Of a stretch of 64,000 nt of DNA, positions 47,701 to 59,199 are shown in pieces. The stretch is from Hypericum androsaemum (lineage: Eukaryota > Streptophyta > Magnoliopsida > Malpighiales > Hypericaceae): the NCBI GenBank assembly GCA_963995505.1, contig OZ023186.1, positions 11,477,570 to 11,541,569 on the forward strand, written 5' to 3'. The notes below the pieces were generated by a model that was not told the origin of the DNA, searched no databases, and saw only the letters and a program-made list of their open reading frames with translations. The translations under genes and the position numbers were made by a program. The first letter of the stretch is position 1; the number at the start of each line of letters is the position of its first letter.

Positions 47701-47832
47701 ATTTTTCACATATCACTATTATAAAAACTTATTGCCAAATTCACGATTTCCCTACCATAAATTTCAAAACTTTTTTCTCCCCTACGTCCCAAGAAGTCAA
47801 ATGTAAAAAATTAGACAAAAGCATTACACAGG

Positions 47833-48429
47833 AAGATTGGAGTGTCCACATGTCGTATTATGGCATCCCCTCCTTCCCCCTACTCCCCTACCGAACACCT
47901 TCTTCTTCCCCTTCCACCCCCTCACGACTCCTCCTCTACTCGCTCCCCCAATTCCACAATCCTCCCCCTTCTATGCTCAAACACCTCCTCCTCCTCTCTC
48001 GTCCTCATCATCCCCGCTGCCGCGCCAGGTTCCCAGACTCCCGGTCGTCCACCTCTCCTCATGTTGTTTCGCGTCGCTGCCTTCCTCTCCTTGCAATGGT
48101 GAAGCGTCCGGCATCCTCGTCCAAGGAGGATCATAGTCACAATCAAACCAACTGTCTCACCTCCGAGCACAGCCCTTACCTCCTTCAACACGCCCATAAC
48201 CCCGTAAATATCAATTTTCCTTAATTTCAATTGCAAATTTCGAGATGCTTCGTATTTTTTAAAATAAAAATTTCATTGTACCTATGGGGCGACAAAGCCT
48301 TCTCCAAAGCTCGAAGAAGAGACGTCCCTATCGTCTTGTCAAGTACGGTTTCATTGGAAGAAAGTGTTCGATAGGGGAGTAGAGAAAAGGAGGGGATGCC
48401 ATAGTTTGACATGTGGACACTCCAATCTT
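47833..48429. repeat. Inverted repeats of about 73 bp flanking a gene fragment
   Basis: The left arm (47833-47905) and right arm (48357-48429, inverted) both start 'aagattggagtgtccacatg' and share 'tatggcatcccctcctt' and 'ctactcccct'. They match at about 65 of 73 bases. The arms carry the start of the SPATA20-like exon, so the right arm is an inverted copy of the left. No convincing target duplication was found outside. Confidence 0.75.
47850..48345 (+). pseudogene. SPATA20/DUF255 thioredoxin-like gene fragment
   Basis: The plus frame from 47850 ends in TNCLTSEHSPYLLQHAHNPV, the hallmark start of the plant homologue of SPATA20 (thioredoxin-like DUF255 protein). After an intron-like gap with a GTAAAT donor at about 48204, the frame resumes at 48283 as YLWGDKAFSKARRRDVPIVL. 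The Trp-Cys motifs that should follow are missing because the sequence runs into the inverted arm. Only about the first tenth of the gene is present, so it is a fragment. Confidence 0.8.
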
Positions 48430-48621
48430 GCTTGTTATTTTATGAAAATGATAGTTTTGACATTTCCAACCAAAAATGGAGGTTCTCTTTATTATAGCAA
48501 GATAAAGAAAAAATATTGAGACAAACGCACAAAAGTTGGCTTCAATACCAAATTTCCTAATTGGTAATTTAGAAAGCAAAGCCAAGATACCTTGAAATAG
48601 TAGGCTTCGTGCTACTCTACC

Positions 48622-49492
48622 CAGGGGTGAGCATTCGGGATATCCCGATCCCAAATACCGAATACCGAAATTCGAAAAAAATCCCTACCGATCCCGAACC
48701 GAAATAATTTCGGGATATCCCGAATACCGAATTAATATTTCAGGATTATCCCGAAAATTCCGAAATTTTTCTATGAAGAGTAATAGAGTAAAAAAATTTC
48801 CATGCTTCCTCTCTATGGGTGAAGAAACTATCGAGGCATAAATAAATTATGTTGGAGAATGGAGGCATAAATAAATAAACCATCAAGGAGATTATGGTGA
48901 AGAAATTCAGCTCAACTTCATCATCGAAGGAACCCAAGTCATGAACAAACTTGCCAGATCAATTCCACCTAATTTGAAAAAAATCCCCAAATTTAAAACT
49001 CTAATTTATTTTCGCAATTGGAAACCCTAATTTATTTACAATACCTAACTTGGGAGAGTGAGGTGCGGCCGTGAGGTGGTGGTTCCGTGGAGCATGAGCT
49101 GGTGGCGCCGTGGCTTGTGGTGGTGGCCGGAACTTTGATTTGTGGTGGTGACCGGAACTTGTGGAGGGGCAGAGAGGAAAGGAGAAGAGGGGAGAAGAGG
49201 GGAGGAGGGGAGAAGAGGAGAAGTGTTTTCTTGAAGTGGGGAAGTTGAGTGGGTTGGGATTTTTTTCATTATATATAGGTGGATAAAATTACACTTTAAT
49301 ACTTTCGGGATTTTCAGTATTACCAAAATAATACCGGTATATACCGAACCGATCCCGAATACCGAAATTACCGAAATTTTCACAAAAATCTTACCGAATA
49401 AACTCCCAAATACCGAACTCTCGATCCCGAACTCCCGAATACCGAAATAATTTCGGGATATCCCGAATACTAATCCCATTTGCTCACCCCTA
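48622..49492. mobile_element. Non-autonomous hAT-type element
   Basis: The ends are CAGGGGTGAGCA on the left and TGCTCACCCCTA on the right, imperfect inverted repeats of hAT style. The flanking 8-mers are actctacc (48614-48621) and actctgcc (49493-49500), matching at 7 of 8, the hAT duplication length. Both subterminal regions are packed with 'taccgaa' and 'gatatcccga' motifs in both orientations. The interior has no transposase. A short end of the same family lies at 46761. Confidence 0.85.
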
Positions 49493-49942
49493 ACTCTGCC
49501 GACTTCGGAGTAATTTTCGCTTTTCGTTTGGTGCTATCATTATGTGTCTTGTGGATTTCGTATTTCGCATTTCGGTTTTGTATCTCGTACCTTAATGATA
49601 GGCTGCACCACCCTTTAAAAAAACCTTGAAATGAAGAAAACAGCAGCCAAGATTTTGCAGAAAACAGGAAATAATCAAAGACGACCCTTTTCCAACATGA
49701 TGGGAAACAACGCAGAGCTTAAAGAAGGCGCAATAGATGGGAAAATGGAAACAACTACAATCCAGCATCCTTCAAAACACAAATCAATTCAGCAAACAGG
49801 CAAAACTCAAAAACTAGAGTTCACGAGCAAACCCGCAAAAGTGTGCAGTCTACAGAAAATTACGAGATAACATCATATCATGGTCTAACATATTCCCCCG
49901 ACATTTCATATCTACAAGATACATAGTCTCTTCGGCAACAAT

Positions 49943-51870
49943 CTAACGTGTGTAGGGACCACCTTCCGTATTTCCATCCCTGCCGGGATAGAAGCCGCCA
50001 CTCTGGTAGTTCTGCTGAACACCTGGGTTAGGCATCCCAGGGTTGGGACCATTCTGGAAGTTCTGCTGCTGCATATTTCCAGGCGCATACCCAGGATTTG
50101 CAGGTGGATGTCCCATGTTGCTTGGTGGCATCCCCGCATTGTTGGGGTCCCTGTTGTAGTTGTTAGGCGGTGGGCCAGCTGGAGGACGCATATTCTGTTG
50201 CATTCCACCTGTGTTGAAGCCATTCTGAGGAGCACTATTCGGTGTATACGCTCCTTGGTTGGGCTGCGCCATGTTGTTCGGCGGATAGCCTCCTTGGTTG
50301 GGCTGCGCCATGTTGTTCGGCAGATAGCCTCCTTGGTTGGGTTGCGCCATGTTGTTCGGCGGATAGCCTCCTTGGTTGGGGGGTTGCGCCATGTTGTTCG
50401 GCGGATAGCCTCCTGGGTTGGGGGGTTGCGCCATGTTGTTCGGCGGATAGCCTCCTTGGTTGGGTTGCCCCATGTTGTTCTGTGGATAGCCGCCTTGTGG
50501 ATTGCCTCCTCTGGGCCTGGAGAAATTTCTCGATCTGTCATTGTTACGAGGTCTATCATTCCGACGATTCCTCTCCATGGCTCTCTGATTGTTCCTCTCC
50601 CATTCTTCATGATACTTGGGATCGTATGGTACAGCTTGGCCATTAATGAAAGGTTCACCTGCAATTTAAGGCTTCAAAATCAGCTTCTTGAAAGAAAAAA
50701 AAAACTAATCAAACCAAAAAAAGTAGACCCACCCCTTCAAGAGATGCAAAAAAGAACCCTAATATCATAAACAGACTCAAGCATTGTCCTAGGATGAAAA
50801 TAATACAAACCCAATCAATCAATGTATGGATTCTAAAACCCTGTACTCATAGTAAATCCATTCACATCAGGAGACAAAAACTCTCCCAAATCATTTTTTA
50901 ATGGTTTTATTCGGTTTGCCTGCGGGATTTGAACTGGGGACAGAGGATTTTCAGTCCTTTGCTCTACCAGCTGAGCTATCCCGACCATTGAATGTTAATC
51001 CAAGGCAAGTAGGCGTCTATTTTTTATTCCTTGTCTATAAATATCCATATTTTTATACGTATTACCCCACGAAAAGTTGTCCTCTGAATATTCCGGTCTT
51101 GGATTCATTTCAATAGGCATAAAAATTCCAAATAGAGAAAAGAGGATAGGCTAACGGTAGTCGAATACTAACCTCCGTAATCTTTTTCCTTTACATTCAA
51201 GTAAGAGTCTGGAAGCACCCAGCGAACTCCTGGCAGCTCTGAAGTAGGATAAAAACCAAAACACAGTCATTACAAAACCCGAACAAAAAACAACAAGAAA
51301 ACCCTAGCAGCCCCAAAAACAAGATTGGTAGAATAGAAATACCTTTGAGCTTGTAAGAGAGATCTTCGGGAACTAAGGCCCCAAATGCAAAGTAACACCT
51401 CGTAGACACCGAATAGATCTTCATCCTCGCCTCATCCTCGCTGCAATTAGAACACAAATTCCGATAAAAAGAAGAACACAATTATTAACACTGAAAAATA
51501 TAATCTACCTTCCGACGATCTTGGCTAGGGTTTTGATGTAGCCATCGATGATCTCATCGCGGGTGGAATCAGCAGGAGGCGCCTCCATCACGACGAGCCA
51601 GTGGTTGAAATCGCACCCGTCGAGGAGGATGGTCTCCTTGGGCGGGCGGTTGGACCAGTTCTGCGAGTCAGTGAGCGTGGACGGCGACGTCACGGAGGAG
51701 AACAAGCGGGAGGAGGGGGCGGGACGGGAAGCGGGGAGGAGTTGGAAAGCGGAGGAGAGAGGGCGGAGTAGGGAGGAGGCGGAGGAGCGGCCGAGGAAGG
51801 AGACTATTAGGGTTCTGGTGGAGGATGAGGGCTTGGAGACTAGGTACCTGGAGAGCAACTGGGTCGCCAT
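49943..51870 (-). CDS. MORF8: Multiple organellar RNA editing factor (MORF8/MORF10-like)
   Basis: MORF proteins bind PPR proteins and are needed for C-to-U RNA editing in plastids and mitochondria. I place four exons: 51509-51870, 51343-51440, 51173-51238 and 49943-50658, all GT-AG, 413 residues. A Ser/Arg-rich leader covers residues 1-60. The MORF domain covers about 84-200 ([64 protein letters not shown]). The tail (205-413) is disordered, rich in Gly, Pro, Asn and Gln, with seven tandem units of [13 protein letters not shown] type at about 230-316, encoded by a 39-42-bp minisatellite (about 50260-50510). The long repeat tail fits the MORF8/MORF10 branch. Intron 3 contains a plastid-type trnF relic. 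The gene is divergent from the ABCG gene. Confidence 0.93.
50915..50985 (-). pseudogene. Plastid-type tRNA-Phe(GAA) relic
   Basis: On the minus strand the 5' half reads gtcgggatagctcagctggt, then gagc, ggactgaaaatcc, then cagttcaaat. This matches plastid trnF-GAA closely through the anticodon GAA and T loop. The T stem, the acceptor 3' half (no match to GTCGGGA) and one anticodon stem pair are broken, so it is not a working tRNA. It sits inside MORF intron 3 and is best read as a piece of organelle DNA copied to the nucleus. Confidence 0.75.
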
Positions 51871-53146
51871 TTTTGCTAGCGAGATTCTGGGCAGAAAAGG
51901 GTTTAGAGAGGAAACCCTAACGGAGAACGGAGGAAGAAAGCGAGGGTTTAAGAAGATAATAGAGAATGCCAGATTCGGCGGTGGAAATATATTAAGAGTG
52001 GAGGGTCAAGATAAGTCCGGGCGGGCTCAATTTGCGGGGCTGGTTGGGCTTCAGCTTATGGTAGTAGAAAGTACTGGGCTTTTGCTATGATTAAATAGAT
52101 CCCCGGAATGGAAGTATGGTGAATTTTAAAGAAATAGGTGACCCCTCAACGCCACGCCAGACGGAAACGGGTCGTTTTAATGACGTGGTCGTTCAGTTAG
52201 GTTAAGAATTTGTTTGGGGGTCTCAGTGAGACAGTAATTTGATAAATTTTCAAATAACTTGGACTTGATTGATGATTTTTAAATCACATAGCCCTATCCC
52301 GAAAAATGTGATGCCACATGGTACCAAATTGTATTTTTTCCCTAAATTTTATTAGATTAAAAGTGATTAAATTATAATTTTAATACTTGTAAATTATAAA
52401 TTTTGCAATAAAATTAGAATATGCTAATTTTTTTTAAAATTTTGATACAAAATAAATAAATAAAATATTATTATTTTTAGAAATCTTGGTCCGACTAGTT
52501 AAACCGAAAAATGGAAGAATCCTGGGTTGGTCTTTGTTTCGTTTAAAAAATGTTGCATGTTTTAAAGCATATTAAACTTCAAAATCTATTTGATTGACTT
52601 GTTTACCATTGTTATTTTAATCTTGACAACATCCTAAATCCAAACAAATAATATCTTAGATAAGTAACATTTTTTATTATTTTTATCCAGCATGAAAAGA
52701 AGCTTTCCGTGGCCTGAGACATTTAACTTAAACCCTAAGTTGGACTATTGGTTGCTTATAATATTTGCCAAGGAACTTATTGTCCTTTAAAATATCCAAC
52801 CAAACCAAATTTATGTGCTGGCAGTAGGGAAAAAAAGAAGAAGCTGGTCAGTCTACCAACATAAACCTTACACTGTCAAACTTGTTGGTGAGCTGAAACA
52901 AACTTGTTATAGCCTCTTTTTTCCTTGGGATTTCTTGTGATCCCAATTTTCACAACCTCCTCCCACCAGAAAATGCCACTTCCAAAGCCCATAAACCATA
53001 TTATCCTCAGAGCCCAGAAGCAAGTTAACTTGTGCAGAAACACTTAGTTTGGTGGTGTTAGCTCATCTCCCCTTGCTTCCTCACAAAACATAACAACATT
53101 ACTTCTTTTGCTTCCGAGCTTCCCTTCTTGCAACTCTATTCTCCCA
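51871..53146. other. Shared upstream region of MORF and ABCG genes
   Basis: The 1.28 kb between two divergent starts holds the 5' leaders and promoters of both genes. The 52.2-52.7 kb part is very AT-rich. I see no transposon ends and no clear TATA box. Confidence 0.45.
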
Positions 53147-54904
53147 ATGGAACTGCCCGTAAGGTCACCGGTTTCCGGTGGCCGGAGACAAACCACATAC
53201 CAATTGGAAGCTATCAATATATCTTACGAGCTACCAAGAGCATCATCTTCCAAGCAAATTTTGAAGGATGTCAACTGTGAAGCTAGGCCAGGAGAAGTGA
53301 CAGCCATAGCTGGTCCAAGTGGGGCAGGCAAAACAACATTGATAGAGATTCTAGCCGGGCGGATATCGCCGCGAATTGTGCAGGGTCAAGTGCTTGTCAA
53401 TGGAAGGCCAATGGATGCAAAACATTTTAGGAGACTGTCAGGATTTGTTACTCAAGAAGATGCCTTGTTCCCGTCCCTTACTGTCCAAGAAACCCTGATG
53501 TATAGTGCTCTTTTGAGGCTACCCGGAGCTCGGAACGAGGCCGCTAACAGAGTACAACGACTAATAAGCGAGCTTGGCCTGGATCATGTGGCTAATTCAA
53601 GGATTGGAGATGGATCAAAGTGGGGCATCTCCGGAGGCGAAAGGCGCAGAGTTTCTGTTGGTGTTGATCTGATTCATGACCCTGCGGTTGTTCTGATCGA
53701 TGAACCAACTTCGGGTTTGGACTCTGCTTCAGCTTTCCATGTGGTTGCCCTCCTCAAATCGATGGCAATTGATCAAGGTAAGACTATTGTCTTAACCATC
53801 CACCAACCTGGTTTTCGAATCCTTGAGCTATTTGATCGGGTTGTCGTGCTGTCGAACGGGCACGCCATGCACAATGGCTCGTTGCGCTCTCTGCACGACA
53901 GGCTTAGGCGTGCTGGTCATTTAATACCTCGCCGCGTTAATGTCCTGGAATTTGCAATTGATGTCATAGACGCCTTGTCAGTTGAAACTCCGGTGTCACA
54001 CAGGAGAACCACCAACAGTCAAGGAGGTCAAGAAAAGCTGGTCTCTGGTCAGAATTCTCTATCCGAGGAAGTTCTGATACTTGGTAAGAGATTCAGCAGC
54101 AACATTTTCAGAACCAAGCAGCTATTTGTCACAAGAGTAATACAAGCCTCGATCTCGGGGCTAGTCGTTGGAACCATATTCTTGAACGTTGGAAACGAAA
54201 CAGGACCGATGGCTCTGCAGACACAAATCGGGTTCTTCGCCTTTACTCTTACCTTCTTGCTCACTTCGACCACAGAGGTTCTCCCGATTTTCTTACAAGA
54301 GAGGAGGATACTGATGAGGGAGACATCGACAGGCGCATACAGGATTTCTGCTTACGTCCTATCGAACACCCTCGTTTTCCTTCCTTTCCTTCTGATGATC
54401 AGCCTCCTCTACTCTGTTTCGGTCTACTGGCTCGTCGGACTGAGGAGGGATATCGACGGGTTCCTCTACTTCTCTCTGGTGGTATGGATGGTAGTACTGA
54501 TGTCCAACTCCTTTGTGGCATGTTTTAGTGCAATAGTGCCCAACTTCATCATGGGAACATCGGTTATATCCGGTTTTATCGGTTCATTCTTTCTGTTTTC
54601 GGGCTATTTCATCTCCAAGGACAGGATTCCAGACTACTGGATATTCATGCACTATCTGAGCTTGTTCAAGTACCCTTTTGAGAGCTTTATAATAAACGAG
54701 TTCGGGGGCGAGCGAGGAAGAAGAAGATGCTTAGAATTCGACGAGCCGGGGAAATGTAGCTTGTATGGAAGCGACTTCATCGGACAGCAAGGGCTCCAGG
54801 AGTCTCAGAAGTGGACCAACTTAGCTGTTATGTTTGGTTTCATCGTTGGATACAGAGTTTTGTGTTTAGTTATTTTATGGTTTAGACATTCCACGAGTCG
54901 ATAG
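53147..54904 (+). CDS. ABCG10: ABC transporter G family half-transporter (ABCG10-like)
   Basis: This is an intronless gene of 585 residues. Half-size ABCG proteins pair to export lipids, phenolics or hormones across the plasma membrane. The nucleotide-binding domain comes first, which is the ABCG order: Walker A GPSGAGKT (56-63), signature ISGGE (161-165), Walker B VVLIDEP (181-187) and the H-loop His219. A linker follows, then about six membrane segments from about residue 330, with the ABC2_membrane fold and the re-entrant [17 protein letters not shown] region. The ATG at 53147 (MELPVRSP) matches the usual start of ABCG10-like proteins; the frame is open upstream without a better ATG. It is divergent from MORF and convergent with DJ-1. 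The substrate is not inferable. Confidence 0.95.
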   Translation: MELPVRSPVSGGRRQTTYQLEAINISYELPRASSSKQILKDVNCEARPGEVTAIAGPSGAGKTTLIEILAGRISPRIVQGQVLVNGRPMDAKHFRRLSGFVTQEDALFPSLTVQETLMYSALLRLPGARNEAANRVQRLISELGLDHVANSRIGDGSKWGISGGERRRVSVGVDLIHDPAVVLIDEPTSGLDSASAFHVVALLKSMAIDQGKTIVLTIHQPGFRILELFDRVVVLSNGHAMHNGSLRSLHDRLRRAGHLIPRRVNVLEFAIDVIDALSVETPVSHRRTTNSQGGQEKLVSGQNSLSEEVLILGKRFSSNIFRTKQLFVTRVIQASISGLVVGTIFLNVGNETGPMALQTQIGFFAFTLTFLLTSTTEVLPIFLQERRILMRETSTGAYRISAYVLSNTLVFLPFLLMISLLYSVSVYWLVGLRRDIDGFLYFSLVVWMVVLMSNSFVACFSAIVPNFIMGTSVISGFIGSFFLFSGYFISKDRIPDYWIFMHYLSLFKYPFESFIINEFGGERGRRRCLEFDEPGKCSLYGSDFIGQQGLQESQKWTNLAVMFGFIVGYRVLCLVILWFRHSTSR

Positions 54905-55572
54905 TAGCATATATATTCATGTGGCTTCTTCCTTCTCTTTCTACGGTTGAGAACCACAAACAAAATCGAGACGGTTGCTAACAGTTCTATATTTATTTGT
55001 TTATAGTACTTCTCAATTGCGAGAAAGAATAATAGTACTTATTTTTTAATATTGTCATTGTTCAATAATTAACTTTTTTAGTATATAAAGTTGAAACGTT
55101 TTTATTGGTTTGCGTCTTTTTTACACTCAATGCAATCTAAGGCACTTAGATGCCTGCTAAACAATCAGTTCTATTACCGATGTGAGTAATAAAGTCAAGA
55201 AGTGCTAATTTTTTTATAAAACAATAAATCAATTCAATGACTCTTATTTTATCCAGGTTAGTCCAGCACCAAATTCATTCCCCTAGCTCCCCACGACAAC
55301 TCGTGACTTTTCCTATCATATCTATGGGATATGATATGATCATACGAGGAAGGACACGCTCAGGGCCTCCTCATCTCATTTTGGGTCCTGTGGATTTTTA
55401 CATAATTAGGCCATTCAATAAGAACATACGTTCTTGTTATACGTTCTTGTTATACGTTCTTGTTATGTCTAGCTCTCGTCTCGTAGCTGTTAGTGTAATT
55501 ATGATAACCAAATTCACCACCTTACCATCAACAGAATCGTACACGTGTTTTGTTATATCTAATTTATTCTCT
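54905..55572. other. ABCG 3' flank with a 13-bp tandem repeat
   Basis: This is AT-rich flank. Three perfect copies of acgttcttgttat lie at 55428-55466. An open frame across the repeat has no known motif. Confidence 0.5.
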
Positions 55573-55671
55573 TCTTTTTTTGAAATATAAATTTTTACAC
55601 CATGACATTACTAAGATTTGAATCTTGGACCTCCTAAATTTTGTACAACTCCTTATACCGTTATGTTTAGC
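55573..55671 (-). mobile_element. SINE-like insertion
   Basis: On the minus strand the block has a tRNA-like A box (aacggtataagg), a B box (agattcaaatctt) and ends in 'tttcaaaaaaa'. It is flanked by a 9-bp repeat (ttattctct at 55564-55572 and 55672-55680). A similar B-box-like stretch (ggttcaaatctc) near 55845 may be a further fragment. Confidence 0.5.
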
Positions 55672-56029
55672 TTATTCTCTATTCTGTGTACTTTGTTTTC
55701 ATGTATTATAACTCATATTACTTAATATTAAGCCTTCTAGAGTCACAATTCTAAAAAAAAGAGAACATATGTCTGATATGTTTTTCATTTTTTGATCGAC
55801 GAGGACAACGAGATTTTTTTTGGTATAAACGAGGACGAAGAGATTTGAACCAATATCCTCCGGGTTATGACTAGTTTATTCTATTTCGTCGGATACTATT
55901 TAAGAGTACTTGATAATGCAGCATAAAAAGTATTGGAGTATATCACAAAAAAAAGTATTGGAGTAGGAATTTGGCGGTAGTTGATTCGGTCCTCGATGCG
56001 TAAAATATTCCAGGACTGTTCTGGGAAAT

Positions 56030-56440
56030 AAAATAATTGTCATGTTATGATAGAATGATTCGCTCAGTTATGATAGAATGGTTCGATCAGTTATGATAAA
56101 ATAGTTTCATGGAACTGTCCCGAAAAAATCGGGATCGCGCCTGGAATAAAAAGGGTTGGATAAAATGGTTCACCCAGTTATAATAGAATAGTTCGCCCAC
56201 TTATGGCCAATGGGCATTTGGCCTAGCGACATAGGCGTTGTTTAACTTCAAGGAGGTCAAGGGTTCAATCATTGACATTGTAACTAGATGTAATATTTAT
56301 TTTTTTTTAAAATAGTTCGCCCACTTATGATAAAATGGTTTCACGGATTAAAAGGGTTGGATAAAATGGTTCGCTCAACTATGATAGATGGTTCGCTCAG
56401 TTATGATAAAATGGTTTGCTCTCCAGGACCGTACTGGAAA
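56030..56440. repeat. Degenerate minisatellite of 'gttatgatagaatggttcgctca' type
   Basis: Units near 23 bp repeat imperfectly from 56041 to 56100, at 56165-56200 and again at 56312-56420, broken by other sequence and by the SINE at 56206. Confidence 0.65.
56206..56310 (+). mobile_element. tRNA-derived SINE (105 bp)
   Basis: The body has an A box (tttggcctagcgacatagg), a B box (gggttcaatcatt) and a T-rich end (atttatttttttttaa). Perfect 19-bp target duplications flank it (aatagttcgcccacttatg at 56187-56205 and 56311-56329). This form fits plant tRNA-type SINEs. Confidence 0.88.
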
Positions 56441-56991
56441 GATTACTCCAGTACCAAATCTGGTCCCGAATTTGGCATATAAAGTGGACGGTTGTTAGTC
56501 CGATTTGTAATAAATGTAACGGGTAAAGTTCGAATGGTATTTGAGCCAGTTAATTAATGTACGAGCACACAGAAAATAAAATTTTGGGATACTAATATAT
56601 TTGATGCAATTTTCAAATTTAATAACAGCAAAATGATTTAAATAGATAGATATTTATGTTTGTCAGTTGTTGTTTTCCCAGCCCAAATTTTCCGTTGTTC
56701 TTCTCTCATCTTAAAGTAAATATTGCATTCATAAATTCTTGTTCTTGTGTTTGTTGATGTCTAGATTTTAACTAAACTAGATTCTCTCTAAGCATCCCCT
56801 TCATATGTTGGCTTACAGAAGTAGTAGACTCTTACATTAAGTTAAATAATGAGAAACCTGTGTTTCCATACCCTATAAGCTGCCATGTTCTATTCTTTTT
56901 CTTTCTAACTATATCTGATATTACGTATAAATAGCCAACTTAATCTAGACCGACACACCACTATTCTGAACCCAAACCAGCATATATATAA

Positions 56992-58331
56992 GGGCAAATT
57001 ACCCTCACATCCTTGTACTTTGGTCAGCCTCCCCCTAGGGTCCCTGGATTTTGGAAAATGATTGTCCCGTCCCTAAGTTTTGATGATAATAGACTCTCGG
57101 GTCCCTGGAGCCGGAATATTCCCTTTTCTCCGGTGAACCCCCACTTGAAATGACCAAACTACCCTCCCACTAAAAAATAAGAATAATTCTCTTTCCTTCC
57201 CCTTCTTCCTCCCATTTCATCTTCTTCCTCCCACCTTCAACCAATTTTTTTTAGAGAGAATCAAAACTAATTATAAAGAATTAAAAATTGAAGAACCCTA
57301 ATTCTAAAAACTTTAATTATAATTAGAATACCCAACATGAAAATAGCCCAATCAAAACTCATCTTATTCGAAATCAAGAAACCCAAATGGAAGTCACTCT
57401 AGGGCTTTTAGTCCCTCTATCCTCCTCCCGCCGCCTCCATCTTTAGCTCATCTCCATCACTATCTTCCTCTTTCAGCCGCCTCCATCTCCATTTCGCGGA
57501 TCCGTCCACAGATCGCCGCCGTCCACAGATCGCTCTCCACCGACTCCACAGATCGCTCTCCACCGACTCCACAGATCGCCCTCGCCTCACCGCCTTCCAC
57601 ATATCGCCCTCGCCTCACCGCCCTCGCCGCCGTCATCGTCTCACCGCTCTCGCCCTCGCCTCCTTATCGTTTCTCACCTCATCGCCCCCTCGCCGCCGCC
57701 CTGATCTCGCCGCCACCTCCCCGATCTCGCCGTTCAATCACCGCCCGACACTCGCTTTCACTCTTGCTTCAGATTCTTGGTCCTTAAAATCACTCATTGA
57801 ACCAATTGGGGCAGGATGCATGGGGTTGCTTCAGGTTGAAGGAGGTTCATCTCGACGGATTTAATTTTTCTATATGGATTTGGGTTTTCTCTGAATTTGG
57901 GTTTAAGAATAAACTTAGAATTAAAATTTATGTTTTCTGGATTTGGGTTTAAGAATAAATCAGGAATTAAAATTGAGTTTCCTTGATTTGTGTTTAAGAA
58001 TAGAAATGTTAGTTTCTGGGATTGGGTTGAAGAAGGTGAAGAAGATGGAGGAGAGAGGAGAGAATGGGGAGAAGATAGGAGGACATGCAAGTGTGAGGAG
58101 GGAGAGAGGGGGAAGAGGGGAGAGAAATTTTTGGTTTTAATTTTGGTTTAAGTGCAAGGGGCATTTTGGTCATTTCAAGTGGGGTTTCGCCGGAGAATAT
58201 GGAATATTTCTGCTCCAGGGACCCGAGAGTCTATTATCATCAAAACTTAGGGACGGGACAATCATTTTCCAAAATCTAAGGACCCTAAGGAGAGGCTGAC
58301 CAAAGTACATGGATGTGAGGGTAATTTGCCC
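56992..58331. mobile_element. MULE-like element with perfect 9-bp target duplication
   Basis: The ends read GGGCAAATTACCCTCACATCC on both sides (right end inverted). The inverted repeats are about 175 bp and differ at only a few sites. The 9-bp duplication tatatataa (56983-56991 and 58332-58340) is exact, which identifies a MULE. No transposase is present. The middle (57400-57790) is a GC-rich block of short repeats, including two tandem 23-bp units at about 57527-57572, and may be captured sequence. Confidence 0.88.
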
Positions 58332-58368
58332 TATATATAAATATGAACTAAAATAAAATAAACTGCTA

Positions 58369-58689
58369 AGGAAAGAAAATATGGGAGACTCCAGCCAGAA
58401 CTCTAATATCACTTGCATCCTGCTCAATAGCTTTGCCAACCTTCCAAGTGCTGCAATCATTCAACAACCCGGACATAGCCGTTTCCTCCCCGGCTTCCTA
58501 AACAGGTGTGCCCAACTTCCCCTTGGGTTGCTGCTCTGTTTCTCTTATTGTTTCTAGAAGCTCATCCGACCCGGAAAGTTCAGAGTCATCAGTTGAAACT
58601 ACCACCCGAGCTGCTGCAGTTCCATAAAACGGGGGAAGGCCAAAGGATGCGGCGGGCAACTGGGTCGGCTCAAGTTCGGATTTTGACAA
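58369..58689 (-). pseudogene. Unrecognised coding-like fragment
   Basis: The minus strand reads LPAASFGLPPFYGTAAARVV and ELSGSDELLETIRETE, then a TAG at 58498-58500, then in the same frame MSGLLNDCSTWKVGKAIEQD. It looks protein-derived but I do not know the family. It could also be a LINE-related piece. Confidence 0.35.
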
Positions 58690-59199
58690 GATGGGTTTGA
58701 GAAAAACCTGAGCCTTTCTTTAGATGCTCGCTTGGCTAAGCTTCTCCACATGATTAAAACCGGTGCTTGGTCGGTTGCTGAGCTTCAAGAACACCTAAAA
58801 AAAAACCCTCCTTAAACCCTTCAGGCTGTTTTTTCCCGCCACCCTCCTTAAACCCTGCGGCCTGCATGGGGTTTTCTTCTACCTTTTTTCCCCCTGTTTT
58901 GAGGAATAAGAAGCCCATGGGCCTTAGAAGATCCCATGCTTCTTGAGTTTTCCTTTTGGTCCATCATGGGTTAGACCTTAATGAGAATTAGTTTTAGACA
59001 TTCTTTAGCCACGTATTCTCTGGCACGATTTTGTATTCAGTCCAAACAATTTTTCTGGCACAATGTATAACTTCTAGATGATAAGTACTTTTTTATATTA
59101 ATCCTCTAATTAACACTCATGGCACATGTCATGTTCAACTGAGTATCCATAGACTCGATTTAGGCGTCGTCGACAACCAATCGTTCACTTCAGAGAGTG
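58690..59199. other. Intergenic, no element recognised
   Basis: No gene was found. A short plus-strand stretch (LDARLAKLLHMIKTGAWSVA, about 58716) looks protein-like, but it is too short to call. Confidence 0.3.

Noticed and set aside
47837..48136. Pro/Ser-rich frames overlapping the SPATA20 fragment
   Set aside because: They are alternative frames of the same GC-rich fragment; only the frame ending in the HSPYLLQHAHNPV motif shows family similarity.
50108..50770. Plus-strand open frames rich in repeated Cys-Cys-Ser-Ala-Asp
   Set aside because: They are antisense shadows of the MORF coding minisatellite.
50915..50985. A working tRNA-Phe gene
   Set aside because: The 3' half of the acceptor stem and the T stem cannot pair with the 5' half, so only a relic is supported.
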